The notes below the pieces were generated by a model. The model made no database searches, had not been told where the DNA came from, and saw nothing but the letters and a program-made list of their open reading frames with translations. Made by a program: the position numbers and the translations under genes. A stretch of DNA of 64,000 nt from Bradyrhizobium canariense (GTDB lineage Bacteria; Pseudomonadota; Alphaproteobacteria; Rhizobiales; Xanthobacteraceae), in assembly GCF_900105125.1 (NCBI RefSeq), contig NZ_LT629750.1, forward strand, positions 5,979,001 to 6,043,000, read 5' to 3'. Numbering within the stretch: position 1 is the stretch's first letter; every line of letters starts with the position of its first letter. Below, piece by piece: positions 43,412 through 56,770 of this stretch.

Positions 43412-43830
43412 CACGAACGCGGGATGGAATGCGATGGACGCGGCAGCGTCGGGCGCGCTTCGGCGCGCAGACGACCGGCGCTGAGTGCGGACGGCGAAGC
43501 CGTGTGGTCCTGACGCCCCGACGCTGGCGTCAAGTCGGTCGATGATGCCTGCGCATCACGCAAGTGATGTCGCTTCGCATCACACCGACGACGGTGGCAA
43601 GAAAGCCCGATCACCGGGGAGAGCGCGGAATAGACCGTTAAAACCATTGCGCAGGGAAGGCCGGGTGTTCCGGTGAACCTGTGGTGACGACACTCGTGTG
43701 CTTCCAACACTTTGCGCACGAGGCTGCGGGTGCAGCGGGCACCCGGCTTTCCCTGCGCCCTCCATTTTCGAGGGGCGGACTGCATAACAACTCGGGCGGT
43801 CAGCGCCGCGAGAATGCGAGCGTGTGCCCC
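43412..43830. repeat. Approx. 420-bp structured non-coding repeat
   Basis: No convincing gene. A long-range stem pairs GCGCAGGGAAGGCCGGGTG (43649-43667) with CACCCGGCTTTCCCTGCGC (43740-43758), 19 pairs with one G-U. Inside it CTCGTGTGC (43693-43701) pairs with GCGCACGAG (43714-43722), again with a G-U wobble. From memory, similar stretches recur in Bradyrhizobium and relatives and are often mis-annotated as short proteins. Boundaries are approximate. Confidence 0.5.
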
Positions 43831-43837
43831 ATAGTGT

Positions 43838-43925
43838 GTCATTGCGAGGAGCGAAGCGACGAAGCAATCCAGAACTTTTCCTCGGTGTTCGGCCCTGGAT
43901 TGCTTCGCTTCGCTCGCAATGACGG
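43838..43925. repeat. Paired palindrome, GTCATTGCGAGGAGCG family
   Basis: GTCATTGCGAGGAGCGAAGC...GAAGCAATCCAG, a spacer, then CTGGATTGCTTCGCTTCGCT...CGCAATGACGG. Same two-unit inverted design; a decayed unit of this family is at 8270-8345. Confidence 0.85.
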
Positions 43926-43971
43926 TCATGCTCTTTGAAAGTTGAATCGGGAATTGAACGAAGGTGCTCAC

Positions 43972-44101
43972 TCCCTTCTCCCCTTGTGGGAGAAGGTGAC
44001 GCGGACGAAGTCCGCGGCGGATGAGGGGTTCTTCGCTGCGGAGAGGAACCCCTCACCCGCCCTCGCTTCGCTCAGGCACCCTCTCCCGCAAGGGGAGAGG
44101 G
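43972..44101. repeat. CCCTTCTCCCC / GGGAGAGGG repeat before metH 3' end
   Basis: CCTTCTCCCCTTGTGGGAGA at one end and CCCTCTCCCGCAAGGGGAGA at the other, with AGGGGTTCTTCG / GAGGAACCCCT pairing inside. It ends about 8 bp from the metH stop codon and may act as its 3' hairpin. Confidence 0.7.
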
Positions 44102-44109
44102 AAGAAAGC

Positions 44110-48003
<3,894 letters not shown>

Positions 48004-48006
48004 CGA

Positions 48007-48921
48007 TCAGGCAGCCTTCTGTGCAGCCTGCGGGCGGATGCCGAGCAAATGGCTGATCGCGAACACGAGGTCCGCGCGGTTCATGGTGTAGAAGTGAAAG
48101 GTCTCGACGCCATGCTTGGCGAGCTTTTGCACCTGGCCGGCGGCCACCGCCGCCGCCACCAGCTTGCGGGTCTCGGGATCGTCGTCGAGGCCTTCGAATT
48201 TCTGCGCCAGCCAGTCCGGCATGCTGGCGCCGGCGCGCTTGGCGAAATTCGCCGCCTGCTTGAAGTTCTGCACCGGCAAAATGCCCGGGACGATCGGGAT
48301 CTCGATGCCGCGGGCGCGGACGCGGTCGAGGTAGCGGAAGTAGAGGTCGTTATCGAAGAAGAACTGCGTGATCGCCCGCGTTGCACCGGCGTCGACCTTG
48401 GCCTTGAGCATATCGATATCGGCGTCGAAATCAGTGCTTTCGGGATGCCGCTCGGGATAGGCCGACACCGTCACTTCGATATCGCTGTGCCGGCGCTTGA
48501 TCGAGGCGACGAGATCGGCGGAGCTGCTGTAGCCTTCCGGATGCGGGGTGTAGACGCCGCCGATGCCGCTGGCGGGATCGCCGCGCAGCGCGACGATATG
48601 GCGGACGCCGGCCGCGTGATATTGCGCAACCACGTCATCGACATTGGCGCGGGGCGCATCGACACAGGTGAGATGTGCGGCCGGCGTCAGGCTGGTCTCG
48701 GACAGAATGCGGGCAATGGTCGAATGGGTGCGCTCGCGGGTCGACCCGCCGGCGCCATAGGTCACCGAGACGAAATTGGGGGCCAGCGGCGCCAGCCGTT
48801 TGATGGTTTCCCACAGGCTGCGCTCCATCTCCTCGGTCTTCGGCGGGAAGAACTCAAACGAGATTGCGGGCAGGTCATGCGGTCGGTGCCCATTGGGCGC
48901 GGAGGGCGTATTCTCGGTCAT
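48007..48921 (-). CDS. metF: 5,10-Methylenetetrahydrofolate reductase
   Basis: A 304-residue FAD-dependent TIM barrel that makes 5-methyl-tetrahydrofolate, the methyl donor for MetH. Visible are ISFEFFPPKTEEMERSLWET (with the conserved catalytic Glu), PNFVSVTYGAGGSTRERTHS, AAHLTCVDAPRANVDDV, RHIVALRGDPASGIGGVYTP and ITQFFFDNDLYFRYLDRVR. I chose ATG 48921 because the upstream in-frame extension to 49032 is not family-like. It precedes metH with a 3-bp gap, so methyl donor synthesis and use are co-expressed. Confidence 0.95.
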   Translation of the reverse strand: MTENTPSAPNGHRPHDLPAISFEFFPPKTEEMERSLWETIKRLAPLAPNFVSVTYGAGGSTRERTHSTIARILSETSLTPAAHLTCVDAPRANVDDVVAQYHAAGVRHIVALRGDPASGIGGVYTPHPEGYSSSADLVASIKRRHSDIEVTVSAYPERHPESTDFDADIDMLKAKVDAGATRAITQFFFDNDLYFRYLDRVRARGIEIPIVPGILPVQNFKQAANFAKRAGASMPDWLAQKFEGLDDDPETRKLVAAAVAAGQVQKLAKHGVETFHFYTMNRADLVFAISHLLGIRPQAAQKAA

Positions 48922-49316
48922 GATCCCACAAACTCCACTCGGACGCCCGGACGTCAGGCTTGGCTGCCAGGACCCTAAAATAGGCCAAACGAGGCTCCTC
49001 AAATAGCCCATTGGGAATGGGAAATTGCCCAATAAACCCTTATATATTTCGATGCAAGGCGGGTTTAAGAGATATGTGGGCAGAGTTTGATAAAAGCATT
49101 TGGTGCGGCAAATACGGCATTATAAGGCAAAAACTAGCACATTGGAGCCCTGCAGCACCGGATATGAACAGTGGGCAAAACCTGATTTATGACATTTGCT
49201 TTACATTCATCCCACCTGCGTCGGCTGGCGCGAGCTATTCCCGGCTCTGCCAGCGCGCGCCTGATCTGCACGGCGAGGCTCTTTGTGGCGCGGAAATGGC
49301 GCACTAGCTTGTGGCC
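48922..49316. other. Divergent promoter region of metF and the LLM oxidoreductase gene
   Basis: A 395-bp region that is AT-richer around 49040-49200. It contains a small perfect repeat CCCATT-GGG-AATGGG (49007-49021) and two similar pieces upstream of metF on the minus strand, GGGCTATTTGAGG and GGCCTATTTTAGG. I looked for a SAM-II-type riboswitch before metF and did not recognise one. A short frame at 49011-49307 looks non-coding. Confidence 0.45.
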
Positions 49317-50336
49317 ATGATTCCTCTCTCGGTCCTCGATCTCTCCGTCGTCACCACAGGCACCAAGCCGGCCGCCGCGCTGCGCAACAGCATCGATCTG
49401 GCGCGCCACGTCGATCAGCTTGGCTATGTCCGGTATTGGCTGGCTGAACATCATAACCTTGCCTCCGTGGCGAGCCCCGCGCCCGATATCATGATCGGGC
49501 AGATCGCCGCCGTAACCAGCCACATCCGGGTCGGCTCCGGCGGCGTGATGCTGCCGAACCATGCGCCGCTGGTCGTGGCCGAGCGCTTCAAGATGCTGGA
49601 GGCGCTGTTTCCCGGCCGGATCGACCTCGGACTTGGCCGCGCGCCGGGCACCGATGGCGCCACGGCGTATGCACTGCGCAGCCGGCTCGACCGCCGCGAG
49701 GGCGACGATTTTCTCGAGCGGCTGCACGAATTGACGCTGTGGGAGACGCGCGATTTTCCGGCCGACCATCCCTATAACAAGGTGATCGCGATGCCGGACG
49801 ACACGCCGCTGCCGCCGATCTGGCTGCTCGGCTCCAGCGATTACAGTTCAGAATTGGCAGCCCAGGTCGGGATGGGCTTTGCGTTTGCGCATCATTTTGC
49901 GTCCTATGACGCGATCGCAGCGCTGACCAATTATCGTCAGCGCTTCAAACCTTCGGGCTGGCGCGCGACGCCAAGCGGCATCCTCGCGGTCGCGGTGGTC
50001 GCAGCGGAAACCGATGCGGAAGCAGAGCGGCTGGCGTCCTCGATGGATCTCAACCGGTTGCGCCGGGACCGCGGGGAATACCTGCCGCTGCCCAGTGTCG
50101 AGGAGGCCTTGGCCTATCCCTACACCGATGCCGACCGCGCCCTGATCGCGCGCAATCGCTCGCGGCTGTTCGTCGGCAGTCCGGCCACTATCATGGCGAA
50201 GCTGCAGCCGATGATCGCGGCCAGCCAGGCCGATGAGCTGATGATCATCACCGCGGTGCACGATCACGACGCACGCAAGAAGTCATATAGCTTGCTGGCG
50301 GATGCGTTTGGGCTGGGGAAGAGCGCGGCGGCGTAA
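49317..50336 (+). CDS. LLM class flavin-dependent oxidoreductase
   Basis: A 339-residue bacterial luciferase-like TIM-barrel protein. The start [20 protein letters not shown], then [40 protein letters not shown] and [18 protein letters not shown], are typical of the MsnO8/alkanal-monooxygenase-like group. Substrate and partner flavin reductase are unknown. ATG 49317 was preferred over a GTG six bases upstream (49311). The gene is divergent from metF with no evident functional link, and a single REP-like hairpin follows its stop codon. Confidence 0.85.
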   Translation: MIPLSVLDLSVVTTGTKPAAALRNSIDLARHVDQLGYVRYWLAEHHNLASVASPAPDIMIGQIAAVTSHIRVGSGGVMLPNHAPLVVAERFKMLEALFPGRIDLGLGRAPGTDGATAYALRSRLDRREGDDFLERLHELTLWETRDFPADHPYNKVIAMPDDTPLPPIWLLGSSDYSSELAAQVGMGFAFAHHFASYDAIAALTNYRQRFKPSGWRATPSGILAVAVVAAETDAEAERLASSMDLNRLRRDRGEYLPLPSVEEALAYPYTDADRALIARNRSRLFVGSPATIMAKLQPMIAASQADELMIITAVHDHDARKKSYSLLADAFGLGKSAAA

Positions 50337-50349
50337 CGATTACTCGCGC

Positions 50350-50388
50350 CGTCATTCCGGGGCGCGCGTTAGCGCGAACCCGGAATGA
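50350..50388. repeat. Single REP-like unit
   Basis: CGTCATTCCGGGGCGCGCGT...CGCGAACCCGGAATGA. Only one of the two inverted units of the REPIN family is present, placed between the convergent LLM and pheA genes. Confidence 0.85.
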
Positions 50389-50400
50389 GGTCTCTCCAAT

Positions 50401-51261
50401 TCAATCCTGCTTCTCGCTGAACGTCGCGCGGAACGGATGGCCGGGATAGACGCCTACGATGCGGAATTCGCGCGAGAAGAATTTCAATTCCTCCAGCGCG
50501 AAGGCGAGATTCCTGTCCTCGGGGTGGCCGTCGACATCGGCGTAGAATTGCGTGGCGAAGAAATTGCCGTCGACCATGTAGCTTTCCAGCTTGGTCATGT
50601 TGACGCCATTGGTGGCGAAGCCGCCCATCGCCTTGTAGAGCGCGGCCGGCAGGTTGCGCACCCGGAAAACAAACGTGGTGACCAGCGGTCCCGAGCCTTG
50701 GCTGGCCCAGTTCGGCTCACGCGCCAGCACCACAAAGCGGGTGGTGTTGTGGGTCTCGTCCTCGACATCCTCGGCCAGGATATCCAGGCCGTGGATCTCA
50801 GCCGCGAGCCGCGAGGCAATCGACGCGCAGCTCTTGTCGCCGCGCTCGGCTACGATCCGCGCGCTCCCGGCGGTGTCGCCCGACACGATCGGCCTGATGC
50901 CGAGCTTGCGGATGATGCGGCGGCATTGTCCGAGCGCGTGGACATGGCTCTCCACCGTCTTGATGTCAGCCAGTTTGGCCCCGCGCGGCGCCATCAATTG
51001 ATGATGGATCGGCTCGAACCATTCGCCGACGATGAACAGGCCGGATTGCGGCAGCAGATGATGAATGTCGGCGACCCGGCCGGCGACCGAGTTCTCGATC
51101 GGGATCATCCCCAGATCCGCCTCGCCCGAGGAGATCGCGGCCAGCGCGTCTTCGAAGGTTGCGCAGGGCAGCGGTTCGGCGTCGGGATAGGCTCCGACGA
51201 TGGCGATGTGGGAATTCGCGCCTGGCTCGCCCTGGAATGCAATTTTCATGGTTTTTGTCAT
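50401..51261 (-). CDS. pheA: Prephenate dehydratase
   Basis: A 286-residue monofunctional enzyme that converts prephenate to phenylpyruvate in phenylalanine synthesis. The catalytic domain begins KIAFQGEPGANSHIAIVGAY and includes GEADLGMIPIENSVAGRVAD, VESHVHALGQCRRI and the Thr-Arg-Phe active-site piece HNTTRFVVLARE. A C-terminal ACT domain (TTFVFRVRNLPAALYKAMGG, then GVNMTKLESYMV) would bind phenylalanine for feedback control. ATG 51261 was chosen because the upstream frame to 51477 is arginine-rich and lies inside kdsB. It follows kdsB on the same strand after 19 bp. Confidence 0.95.
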   Translation of the reverse strand: MTKTMKIAFQGEPGANSHIAIVGAYPDAEPLPCATFEDALAAISSGEADLGMIPIENSVAGRVADIHHLLPQSGLFIVGEWFEPIHHQLMAPRGAKLADIKTVESHVHALGQCRRIIRKLGIRPIVSGDTAGSARIVAERGDKSCASIASRLAAEIHGLDILAEDVEDETHNTTRFVVLAREPNWASQGSGPLVTTFVFRVRNLPAALYKAMGGFATNGVNMTKLESYMVDGNFFATQFYADVDGHPEDRNLAFALEELKFFSREFRIVGVYPGHPFRATFSEKQD

Positions 51262-51280
51262 AGCGCCTTGTACCAACAGC

Positions 51281-52021
51281 CTAGGTTTTAGCCAGTATGC
51301 GCCGGGCGGTTTCGAGGTCGGCCGGCGTGTCGACGCCGCGCGGGACGGTGTCGACCACGGTGACGTCGATCCGCATCCCGGCCTCGAGGGCCCGAAGCTG
51401 CTCCAGTTTCTCCTGCCGCTCCAGTGTCGAGGGCGGGAGCGCCACGAAACGCTCCAGTGCCGCGCGGCGATAGGCATAAAGGCCGATGTGGTGGTAGCGC
51501 GGCCCGTCGCCCCAAGGCGCGGTTGCGCGGGTGAAGTAGAGCGCGCGCATTCGCCGCCCGCTTACAGTCGAACCGACCACCTTCACCACGTTCGGATTGG
51601 TGCTTTCCTCCTCGGTATGGATTTCGGCCGCCAGCGTCGCGATGTCGACCGCGGGGTCGGCGAGGGGGCCCAGCACGCTGCTGATATTGTCGGGGTGGAT
51701 GGTCGGAAAGTCACCCTGCAGATTGACGACGATTTCGGCGCGGCCATCCGGGTCCAGCGTACGAAGCGCCTCGTAAATCCGGTCCGACCCGGAGGGGTGA
51801 TCAGCTTGGGTCATGACCGCTTCGCCGCCATGGGCTTTTACGGCTGCCGCGATTTCCGGCGTGTCGGTGGCGACCGCGACGCGGCCAATGTGCGCCGCCT
51901 CGGCGCTGCGCAGCACGTGGACGATCATCGGCAGGCCGGCGATGTCCAATAGCGGCTTGCCGGGCAGGCGCGTGGCCGCCATGCGGGCGGGAATGAGCAC
52001 CAAAGTGCGGTTTTCGGTCAT
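51281..52021 (-). CDS. kdsB: 3-Deoxy-manno-octulosonate cytidylyltransferase
   Basis: A 246-residue nucleotidyltransferase that makes CMP-Kdo for lipopolysaccharide core synthesis. Landmarks are [20 protein letters not shown] (nucleotide binding), [51 protein letters not shown] with the metal-binding Asp, and [20 protein letters not shown]. The usual wording QGDEP is here QGDFP, with Phe in place of Glu. The start is ATG 52021. It is divergent from cycM, and this kdsB-pheA pairing with cycM upstream matches what I recall from Bradyrhizobium genomes. Confidence 0.93.
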   Translation of the reverse strand: MTENRTLVLIPARMAATRLPGKPLLDIAGLPMIVHVLRSAEAAHIGRVAVATDTPEIAAAVKAHGGEAVMTQADHPSGSDRIYEALRTLDPDGRAEIVVNLQGDFPTIHPDNISSVLGPLADPAVDIATLAAEIHTEEESTNPNVVKVVGSTVSGRRMRALYFTRATAPWGDGPRYHHIGLYAYRRAALERFVALPPSTLERQEKLEQLRALEAGMRIDVTVVDTVPRGVDTPADLETARRILAKT

Positions 52022-52227
52022 CCGAGCGGGCTCAGGGCGGGTCAATAACGGGCCGGAAATGATGGGGATTGGGCGAAAGCTGGCGCGTTTATACGGGTTG
52101 CCAGAGCGCGGGCAAACCGATATCTCATCGCTGCGCGGGGTGCGGTGCGAAAGCCTGATTCCTCGTGCCATCCGCGGCCGTTCAGTCGGCCTAAAGTCGA
52201 CCTGTAAGGCCTGGAGCCTGATCCGAA

Positions 52228-52779
52228 ATGGACTCCTTCGAACTCAATAAAATTCTGGGCGCCGTTCTGGGCACCTGCCTTGTTGTTTTGGCGACCAGCT
52301 TCGCAGCCGGCGCAATTTTCTCGCCCGTGATGCCGGAAAAGCCGGGTTACGAAATCGCGGTGAAGGAAGCGGCGCCCGCCGGCGGCCCGGAAGCCGCGGC
52401 CGCACCGACCGTGCCGATCGAGAAACTGTTGCAGACCGCCTCGGCCGAGAAGGGCGCTGCGGCCGCCAAGAAATGTCAGGCCTGCCATACCTTCGAGAAG
52501 GGCGGCCCCAACCGCGTCGGTCCGAATCTCTACGGCATCGTCGGCGACAAGAGAGGCGAGGATCGCGGCGGCTTCAATTTCTCTGCCGCCATGAAAGCCA
52601 AAGGCGGCACCTGGACCATTGATGACCTCAACCAGTTCATTACCAATCCCAAGGGCTTCATCCCCGGCACCGCGATGGGCTTTGCCGGCATCCCGAAGGA
52701 TAGCGAGCGCGCCGACGTGATCGCCTATCTCAACACCCTGTCGGACAATCCGGCCCCGCTCCCGACGGCGGCGAAGTAA
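52228..52779 (+). CDS. cycM: Membrane-anchored cytochrome c (CycM)
   Basis: A 183-residue class I cytochrome c anchored by an uncleaved N-terminal helix ([20 protein letters not shown], residues 9-28), followed by an Ala/Pro-rich linker. The heme-binding motif is CQACH (Cys83, Cys86, His87) and the distal ligand is Met150 in [10 protein letters not shown]. Length and layout match Bradyrhizobium CycM, which carries electrons from the bc1 complex to the aa3-type oxidase at the periplasmic face. A strong intrinsic terminator follows 25 bp after the stop codon. Confidence 0.93.
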   Translation: MDSFELNKILGAVLGTCLVVLATSFAAGAIFSPVMPEKPGYEIAVKEAAPAGGPEAAAAPTVPIEKLLQTASAEKGAAAAKKCQACHTFEKGGPNRVGPNLYGIVGDKRGEDRGGFNFSAAMKAKGGTWTIDDLNQFITNPKGFIPGTAMGFAGIPKDSERADVIAYLNTLSDNPAPLPTAAK

Positions 52780-52804
52780 CGCCCTCGCAGTGGACTTTCA
52801 TGTG

Positions 52805-52837
52805 AACGGCCAGGCATTGCCTGGCCGTTTTCGTTTA
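52805..52837 (+). terminator. Intrinsic terminator after cycM
   Basis: Perfect 12-bp arms AACGGCCAGGCA and TGCCTGGCCGTT with a single central base, followed by TTCGTTT. Confidence 0.85.
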
Positions 52838-52985
52838 AACGCCTCGCGCTTTTGTTATTGGGACGTTTCGCCGCAGAAACCCCCGGTTCCAGGTGCCTAT
52901 CATTAGGAAAAAGCAACATAATCTGTCGAACCGTTGCCTTATATTGCGTCCTCAATAGAGCGCCGTAACAGCAGGGATTTCTCCT

Positions 52986-54881
52986 TTGGCAATTACCCGA
53001 CGACACCTTTTGCAGAGCGCAGCCTCCACCGTGATCGCCCCGGCACTGGGAGCAGCAGCAGGTTTTCCTGCGATCAACTCGGCGCATGCGCAATCGACGG
53101 CAAGCGAGCCGGCCTGGCGTCACGCGTTGTCGCTGTTCGGGGACGTCAAATATCCGGCCGACGTCAAGCACTTCGACTACGTCAATCCGGATGCCCCCAA
53201 GGGCGGCATGGTGCGCCAGATCTCGATCGGCACCTTTGATAATTTCAACATCGCCGTGTCGGGCGTGAAGGGCAAAATCGCGCCGGCGATCGGGCTGATC
53301 TACGAAACCCTGACCAGCGGGGCGCAGGACGAGATCGCGACCTATTACGGTTTGCTGGCCGAATCGTTCGCCTATCCCGACGATTTCTCGTGGGCCAAAT
53401 ACCGGTTGCGCAAGGAGGCGCGCTGGCAGGACGGCAAACCGGTGACCCCGGAAGACGTGCTCTTTTCGCTCGAGGTCTTGCGGAAATACAATCCGATGTA
53501 TTCCGCCTACTACCGTCACGTCGCCAAAGCGGAGAAAACCGGCGAAGGCGAGGTCACGTTCACCTTCGACTCCCCGGGAAACCGCGAATTGCCGACGATC
53601 GTCGGCGAAATCACGGTGTTGCCCAAGCATTGGTGGGAGGGCGTCGACAGCGACGGCAAGAAGCGCGACATCTCCGCAACCACGCTGGAAAAGCCGCTTG
53701 GCTCCGGTCCTTATCGGATCAAGGATTTTACGGCCGGCCGCTCGGTCGTGCTCGAGCGCGTGAAGGATTACTGGGGCGCCAATCTGCCGGTGCAGGTCGG
53801 CACCAATAATTTTGATGAGCAGCGATTCGAATTCTTCCGCGACAATCTCGTGGCGCTGGAGGCCTTCAAGGCTGACCAGGCGGACTGGATCCTGGAGAAC
53901 TCGGCCAAGCAATGGGCGACGGCCTATGACTTTCCGGCGGTCGCCGAGAAGCGCGTCATCAAGGAACAATTCCCGATGCGCAGCGTGGGCCGGATGCAAG
54001 GCTTCATCTTCAATCTGCGCCGCGATCTGTTCAAGGACGTGCGGCTGCGGCGCGCCTTCAACTATGCTTTCGATTTCGAGGAGATGAACAAGCAGTTGTT
54101 CTACGGCGCGTATAAGCGGATCAACAGCTACTTCTCAGGCACCGATCTTGCGAGCTCCGGCCTTCCTGAAGGTCAGGAGTTGCAAATCCTGGAAACCGTA
54201 CGCGACAAGGTTCCGGCCGAGGTCTTCACGACGCCCTACACGAATCCGGTCGGCGGCAACCCGGAAGCCGTGCGCGCTAATTTGCGCGAAGGCGTCAGGC
54301 TTCTGAAGGAAGCCGGCTTCGAGATCAAGGACGGCAAGCTGGTCGATGCGTCGGGAAAGCCTGTCAGCGTCGAGTTTTTGACAAGCGAGCCGCCGATGGA
54401 ACGCTTGATGCTGTTCTACAAACCGTCGCTCGAACGTCTCGGCATCACCGTTTCGATCCGGACCATCGACGATGCTCAGTATGAGAATCGTTTGCGCAAT
54501 TTCGACTTCGATATCGTTACCGACGTATGGGCGCAGTCGCTGTCACCGGGCAACGAGCAGCGCGACTTCTTCGGATCGCAGTCGGCGGACAGTCCCGGCG
54601 GCAAAAACACTCCCGGCATCAAGAATCCCGCGGTCGATGCCCTGATCGATCGCATCATCTTCGCAAAAAATCGCACCGAACTGGTCGCCGCCTGCAAGGC
54701 GCTCGATCGGGTGTTGCTGTGGAATTTCTATGTCGTGCCGCAGTACGGCACAGACTCCTGGAATTTCGCGCGCTGGGATCGCTTCAGCCACGCCGAGCCG
54801 CTGCCGAAATACGCTATCTCCGGTTTCCCGACGGTGTGGTGGTGGGACGCTGAAAAAGCTGCCAAGGTCGGCAAAGCGTGA
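52986..54881 (+). CDS. yejA: Peptide/microcin-C-type ABC binding protein 1 (YejA-like)
   Basis: A 631-residue family 5 solute-binding protein. It begins with TTG 52986 and a twin-arginine signal (TRRHLLQSAASTVIAPALGA, Arg5-Arg6), cleaved after AHA, so it is probably exported folded through Tat. The mature part contains YGLLAESFAYPDDFSWAKYR, FRLRPEAR-type pieces (YRLRKEARWQDGKPVTPEDV), LGSGPYRIKDF and KNTPGIKNPAVDALIDRII. It delivers oligopeptides or peptide-like antibiotics to the YejBEF importer. Its stop overlaps the next gene by 4 bp. Confidence 0.88.
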   Translation: MAITRRHLLQSAASTVIAPALGAAAGFPAINSAHAQSTASEPAWRHALSLFGDVKYPADVKHFDYVNPDAPKGGMVRQISIGTFDNFNIAVSGVKGKIAPAIGLIYETLTSGAQDEIATYYGLLAESFAYPDDFSWAKYRLRKEARWQDGKPVTPEDVLFSLEVLRKYNPMYSAYYRHVAKAEKTGEGEVTFTFDSPGNRELPTIVGEITVLPKHWWEGVDSDGKKRDISATTLEKPLGSGPYRIKDFTAGRSVVLERVKDYWGANLPVQVGTNNFDEQRFEFFRDNLVALEAFKADQADWILENSAKQWATAYDFPAVAEKRVIKEQFPMRSVGRMQGFIFNLRRDLFKDVRLRRAFNYAFDFEEMNKQLFYGAYKRINSYFSGTDLASSGLPEGQELQILETVRDKVPAEVFTTPYTNPVGGNPEAVRANLREGVRLLKEAGFEIKDGKLVDASGKPVSVEFLTSEPPMERLMLFYKPSLERLGITVSIRTIDDAQYENRLRNFDFDIVTDVWAQSLSPGNEQRDFFGSQSADSPGGKNTPGIKNPAVDALIDRIIFAKNRTELVAACKALDRVLLWNFYVVPQYGTDSWNFARWDRFSHAEPLPKYAISGFPTVWWWDAEKAAKVGKA

Positions 54882-56767
54882 GCAATCCCGCACGGATAAT
54901 GTCGCTCTCGCGCCGGCATGTGCTCGGGCTTGGCGTCGGCGCACTGGGTGCCATGCGGTTTCGGCCTGCGACGGCCGCGACCGACGGCAATGCGGAAGTT
55001 CACGGGATATCGGTGTTCGGCGACCTGAAATATCCCGCCGACTTCAAGCATTTCGACTATGTCAACATCGCGGCGCCGAAAGGGGGAGTGTTCTCATTCA
55101 TTCCCTCGCAGCGCGCTTTCAACCAGTCGTTCCTTACGTTCAATTCGCTTAACGCCTACATCCTGAAGGGTGAAGGCGCGCAGGGCATGGACATGACCTT
55201 TGCGACGCTGATGGCGCGCGCGAACGACGAGCCGGATGCGATGTACGGTCTCGTTGCCAAGTCGGTACAGATATCGGCTGACAAGACCAGCTATCGCTTC
55301 ACCTTGCGTCCGGAGGCGAGGTTTCACGACGGCTCAAAACTGACGGCGCATGACGCCGCCTTCTCGCTGACCACGCTGAAGGCAAAGGGTCATCCCCTCA
55401 TTCTGACGCAGATGCGCGACATGATGAAGGCCGAAGCGGTCGATGACGCCACGCTGGTTGTTACCTTCGCCGAAAAGCGCGCGCGCGACGTACCGCTTTT
55501 CGTTGTCAGCCTGCCGATATTCTCACAAGCCTATTACGCGACGCGGCCGTTCGACGAATCGACGCTCGATACGCCGCTGGGATCGGGGCCGTACAAGGTC
55601 GGCAAGTTCGAGGTCAATCGCTACATCGAGTTCGAACGGGTAAAGGACTGGTGGGCTGCCGACCTTCCAGTCAACCGCGGAAGCTACAATTTCGATATCG
55701 TGCGGTACGAGTTCTACCGGGATCGCGATGTTGCCTTCGAAGGCTTCACCGCGAAGAACTATCTGTTCCGTGAGGAGTTCACCGCGCGGGTATGGGCGAC
55801 GCGCTATGATTTTCCGGCGGTCAAGGATGGCCGGGTGAAGCTCGAAACATTGCCCGACGATACGCCGTCAGGTGGCCAGGGCTGGTTCATGAATACCCGC
55901 CGTGAGCAGTTCAGGGATCCGCGGGTACGCGAAGCGCTGATCCAGGCGTTCGATTTCGAATGGACCAACAAAAGCATCATGTACGGCGCCTACAAGCGCA
56001 CTGTTTCCCCGTTCCAGAATTCGGACATGGTGGCGGAGGGACCGCCGTCGCCGGAAGAGCTCAAGCTGCTCGAGCCGTTTCGCGGCAAGGTACCGGACGA
56101 GGTGTTCGGGATGCCGTTCGTGCCGCCGGTGTCTGACGGATCGGGCCAGGACAGGACGCTGCTGCGCAAGGCGTCGCAATTGTTGCAGGACGCCGGGTTC
56201 GTCATCAAGGACGGCAAGCGACTATTGCCAAATGGAGAGGCGTTCAAGATCGAGTTTTTAAGCGACGATCCCACGTTTCAGCCGCACCATGGGCCCTTCA
56301 TCAAGAATCTCGGCACGCTGGGGATCGACGCCACGTTGCGGATTGTCGATCCCGTGCAATACCGGGCTCGGGTAGAGGATTTCGACTTTGACATCACCGT
56401 CGAGCGGCTGCCGGCGCTGGCGACGCCAGGGGACGCTGTGCGGCCATTCTTCTCATCGCAGGCCGCCGCGACCAAGGGCTCTTATAACCTTGCCGGGATC
56501 TCCGATCCCGTGATTGACGCGCTGATCGAAAAAATTCTCGCCGCCGACAACCGCGCCGATCTGACGATCGTGTGTCGTGCCTTCGACCGGGTGTTTCGTG
56601 CCGGACGCTATTGGGTGCCGCAATGGTATCGCGCCACACACCCGATCGCCTATTGGGATGTTTTCTCTCATACGGAAAAACCGCCGCGTTACGCGCAGGG
56701 CGTCGGCGCGCCGGAAAACTGGTGGTCCGATCCGACCAAGGTCGCCAAGGTCGAGCAGGCGAAATAG
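54878..56767 (+). CDS. yejA: Peptide/microcin-C-type ABC binding protein 2 (YejA-like)
   Basis: A 629-residue paralogue of the preceding binding protein. It starts with GTG 54878 inside the overlap GTGA, and has its own twin-arginine signal (SRRHVLGLGVGALG, Arg12-Arg13). Shared pieces include SVFGDLKYPADFKHFDYVN and LGSGPYKVGKFEVNRYIEFE. The middle and C-terminal parts differ, so ligand preference may differ. Two binding proteins for one permease set suggests a broader range of peptides. It is followed after 3 bp by yejB. Confidence 0.88.
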   Translation: MSNPARIMSLSRRHVLGLGVGALGAMRFRPATAATDGNAEVHGISVFGDLKYPADFKHFDYVNIAAPKGGVFSFIPSQRAFNQSFLTFNSLNAYILKGEGAQGMDMTFATLMARANDEPDAMYGLVAKSVQISADKTSYRFTLRPEARFHDGSKLTAHDAAFSLTTLKAKGHPLILTQMRDMMKAEAVDDATLVVTFAEKRARDVPLFVVSLPIFSQAYYATRPFDESTLDTPLGSGPYKVGKFEVNRYIEFERVKDWWAADLPVNRGSYNFDIVRYEFYRDRDVAFEGFTAKNYLFREEFTARVWATRYDFPAVKDGRVKLETLPDDTPSGGQGWFMNTRREQFRDPRVREALIQAFDFEWTNKSIMYGAYKRTVSPFQNSDMVAEGPPSPEELKLLEPFRGKVPDEVFGMPFVPPVSDGSGQDRTLLRKASQLLQDAGFVIKDGKRLLPNGEAFKIEFLSDDPTFQPHHGPFIKNLGTLGIDATLRIVDPVQYRARVEDFDFDITVERLPALATPGDAVRPFFSSQAAATKGSYNLAGISDPVIDALIEKILAADNRADLTIVCRAFDRVFRAGRYWVPQWYRATHPIAYWDVFSHTEKPPRYAQGVGAPENWWSDPTKVAKVEQAK

Positions 56768-56770
56768 CTC

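Noticed and set aside
43302..44056. Several 60-158-codon frames in the repeat region between the GIY-YIG element and metH
   Set aside because: They overlap each other on both strands, are rich in Arg/Pro/Ser, and follow repeat sequences with RNA-like stems. I treat the region as non-coding.
48922..49100. SAM-type riboswitch upstream of metF
   Set aside because: I checked the leader on the minus strand for the conserved pseudoknot features of the SAM-II class and did not find them. The small inverted repeat there is not enough.
49011..49307. A 98-codon plus-strand frame between metF and the LLM gene
   Set aside because: It lies in an AT-richer promoter region, has no ribosome site or family likeness, and its composition is not protein-like.
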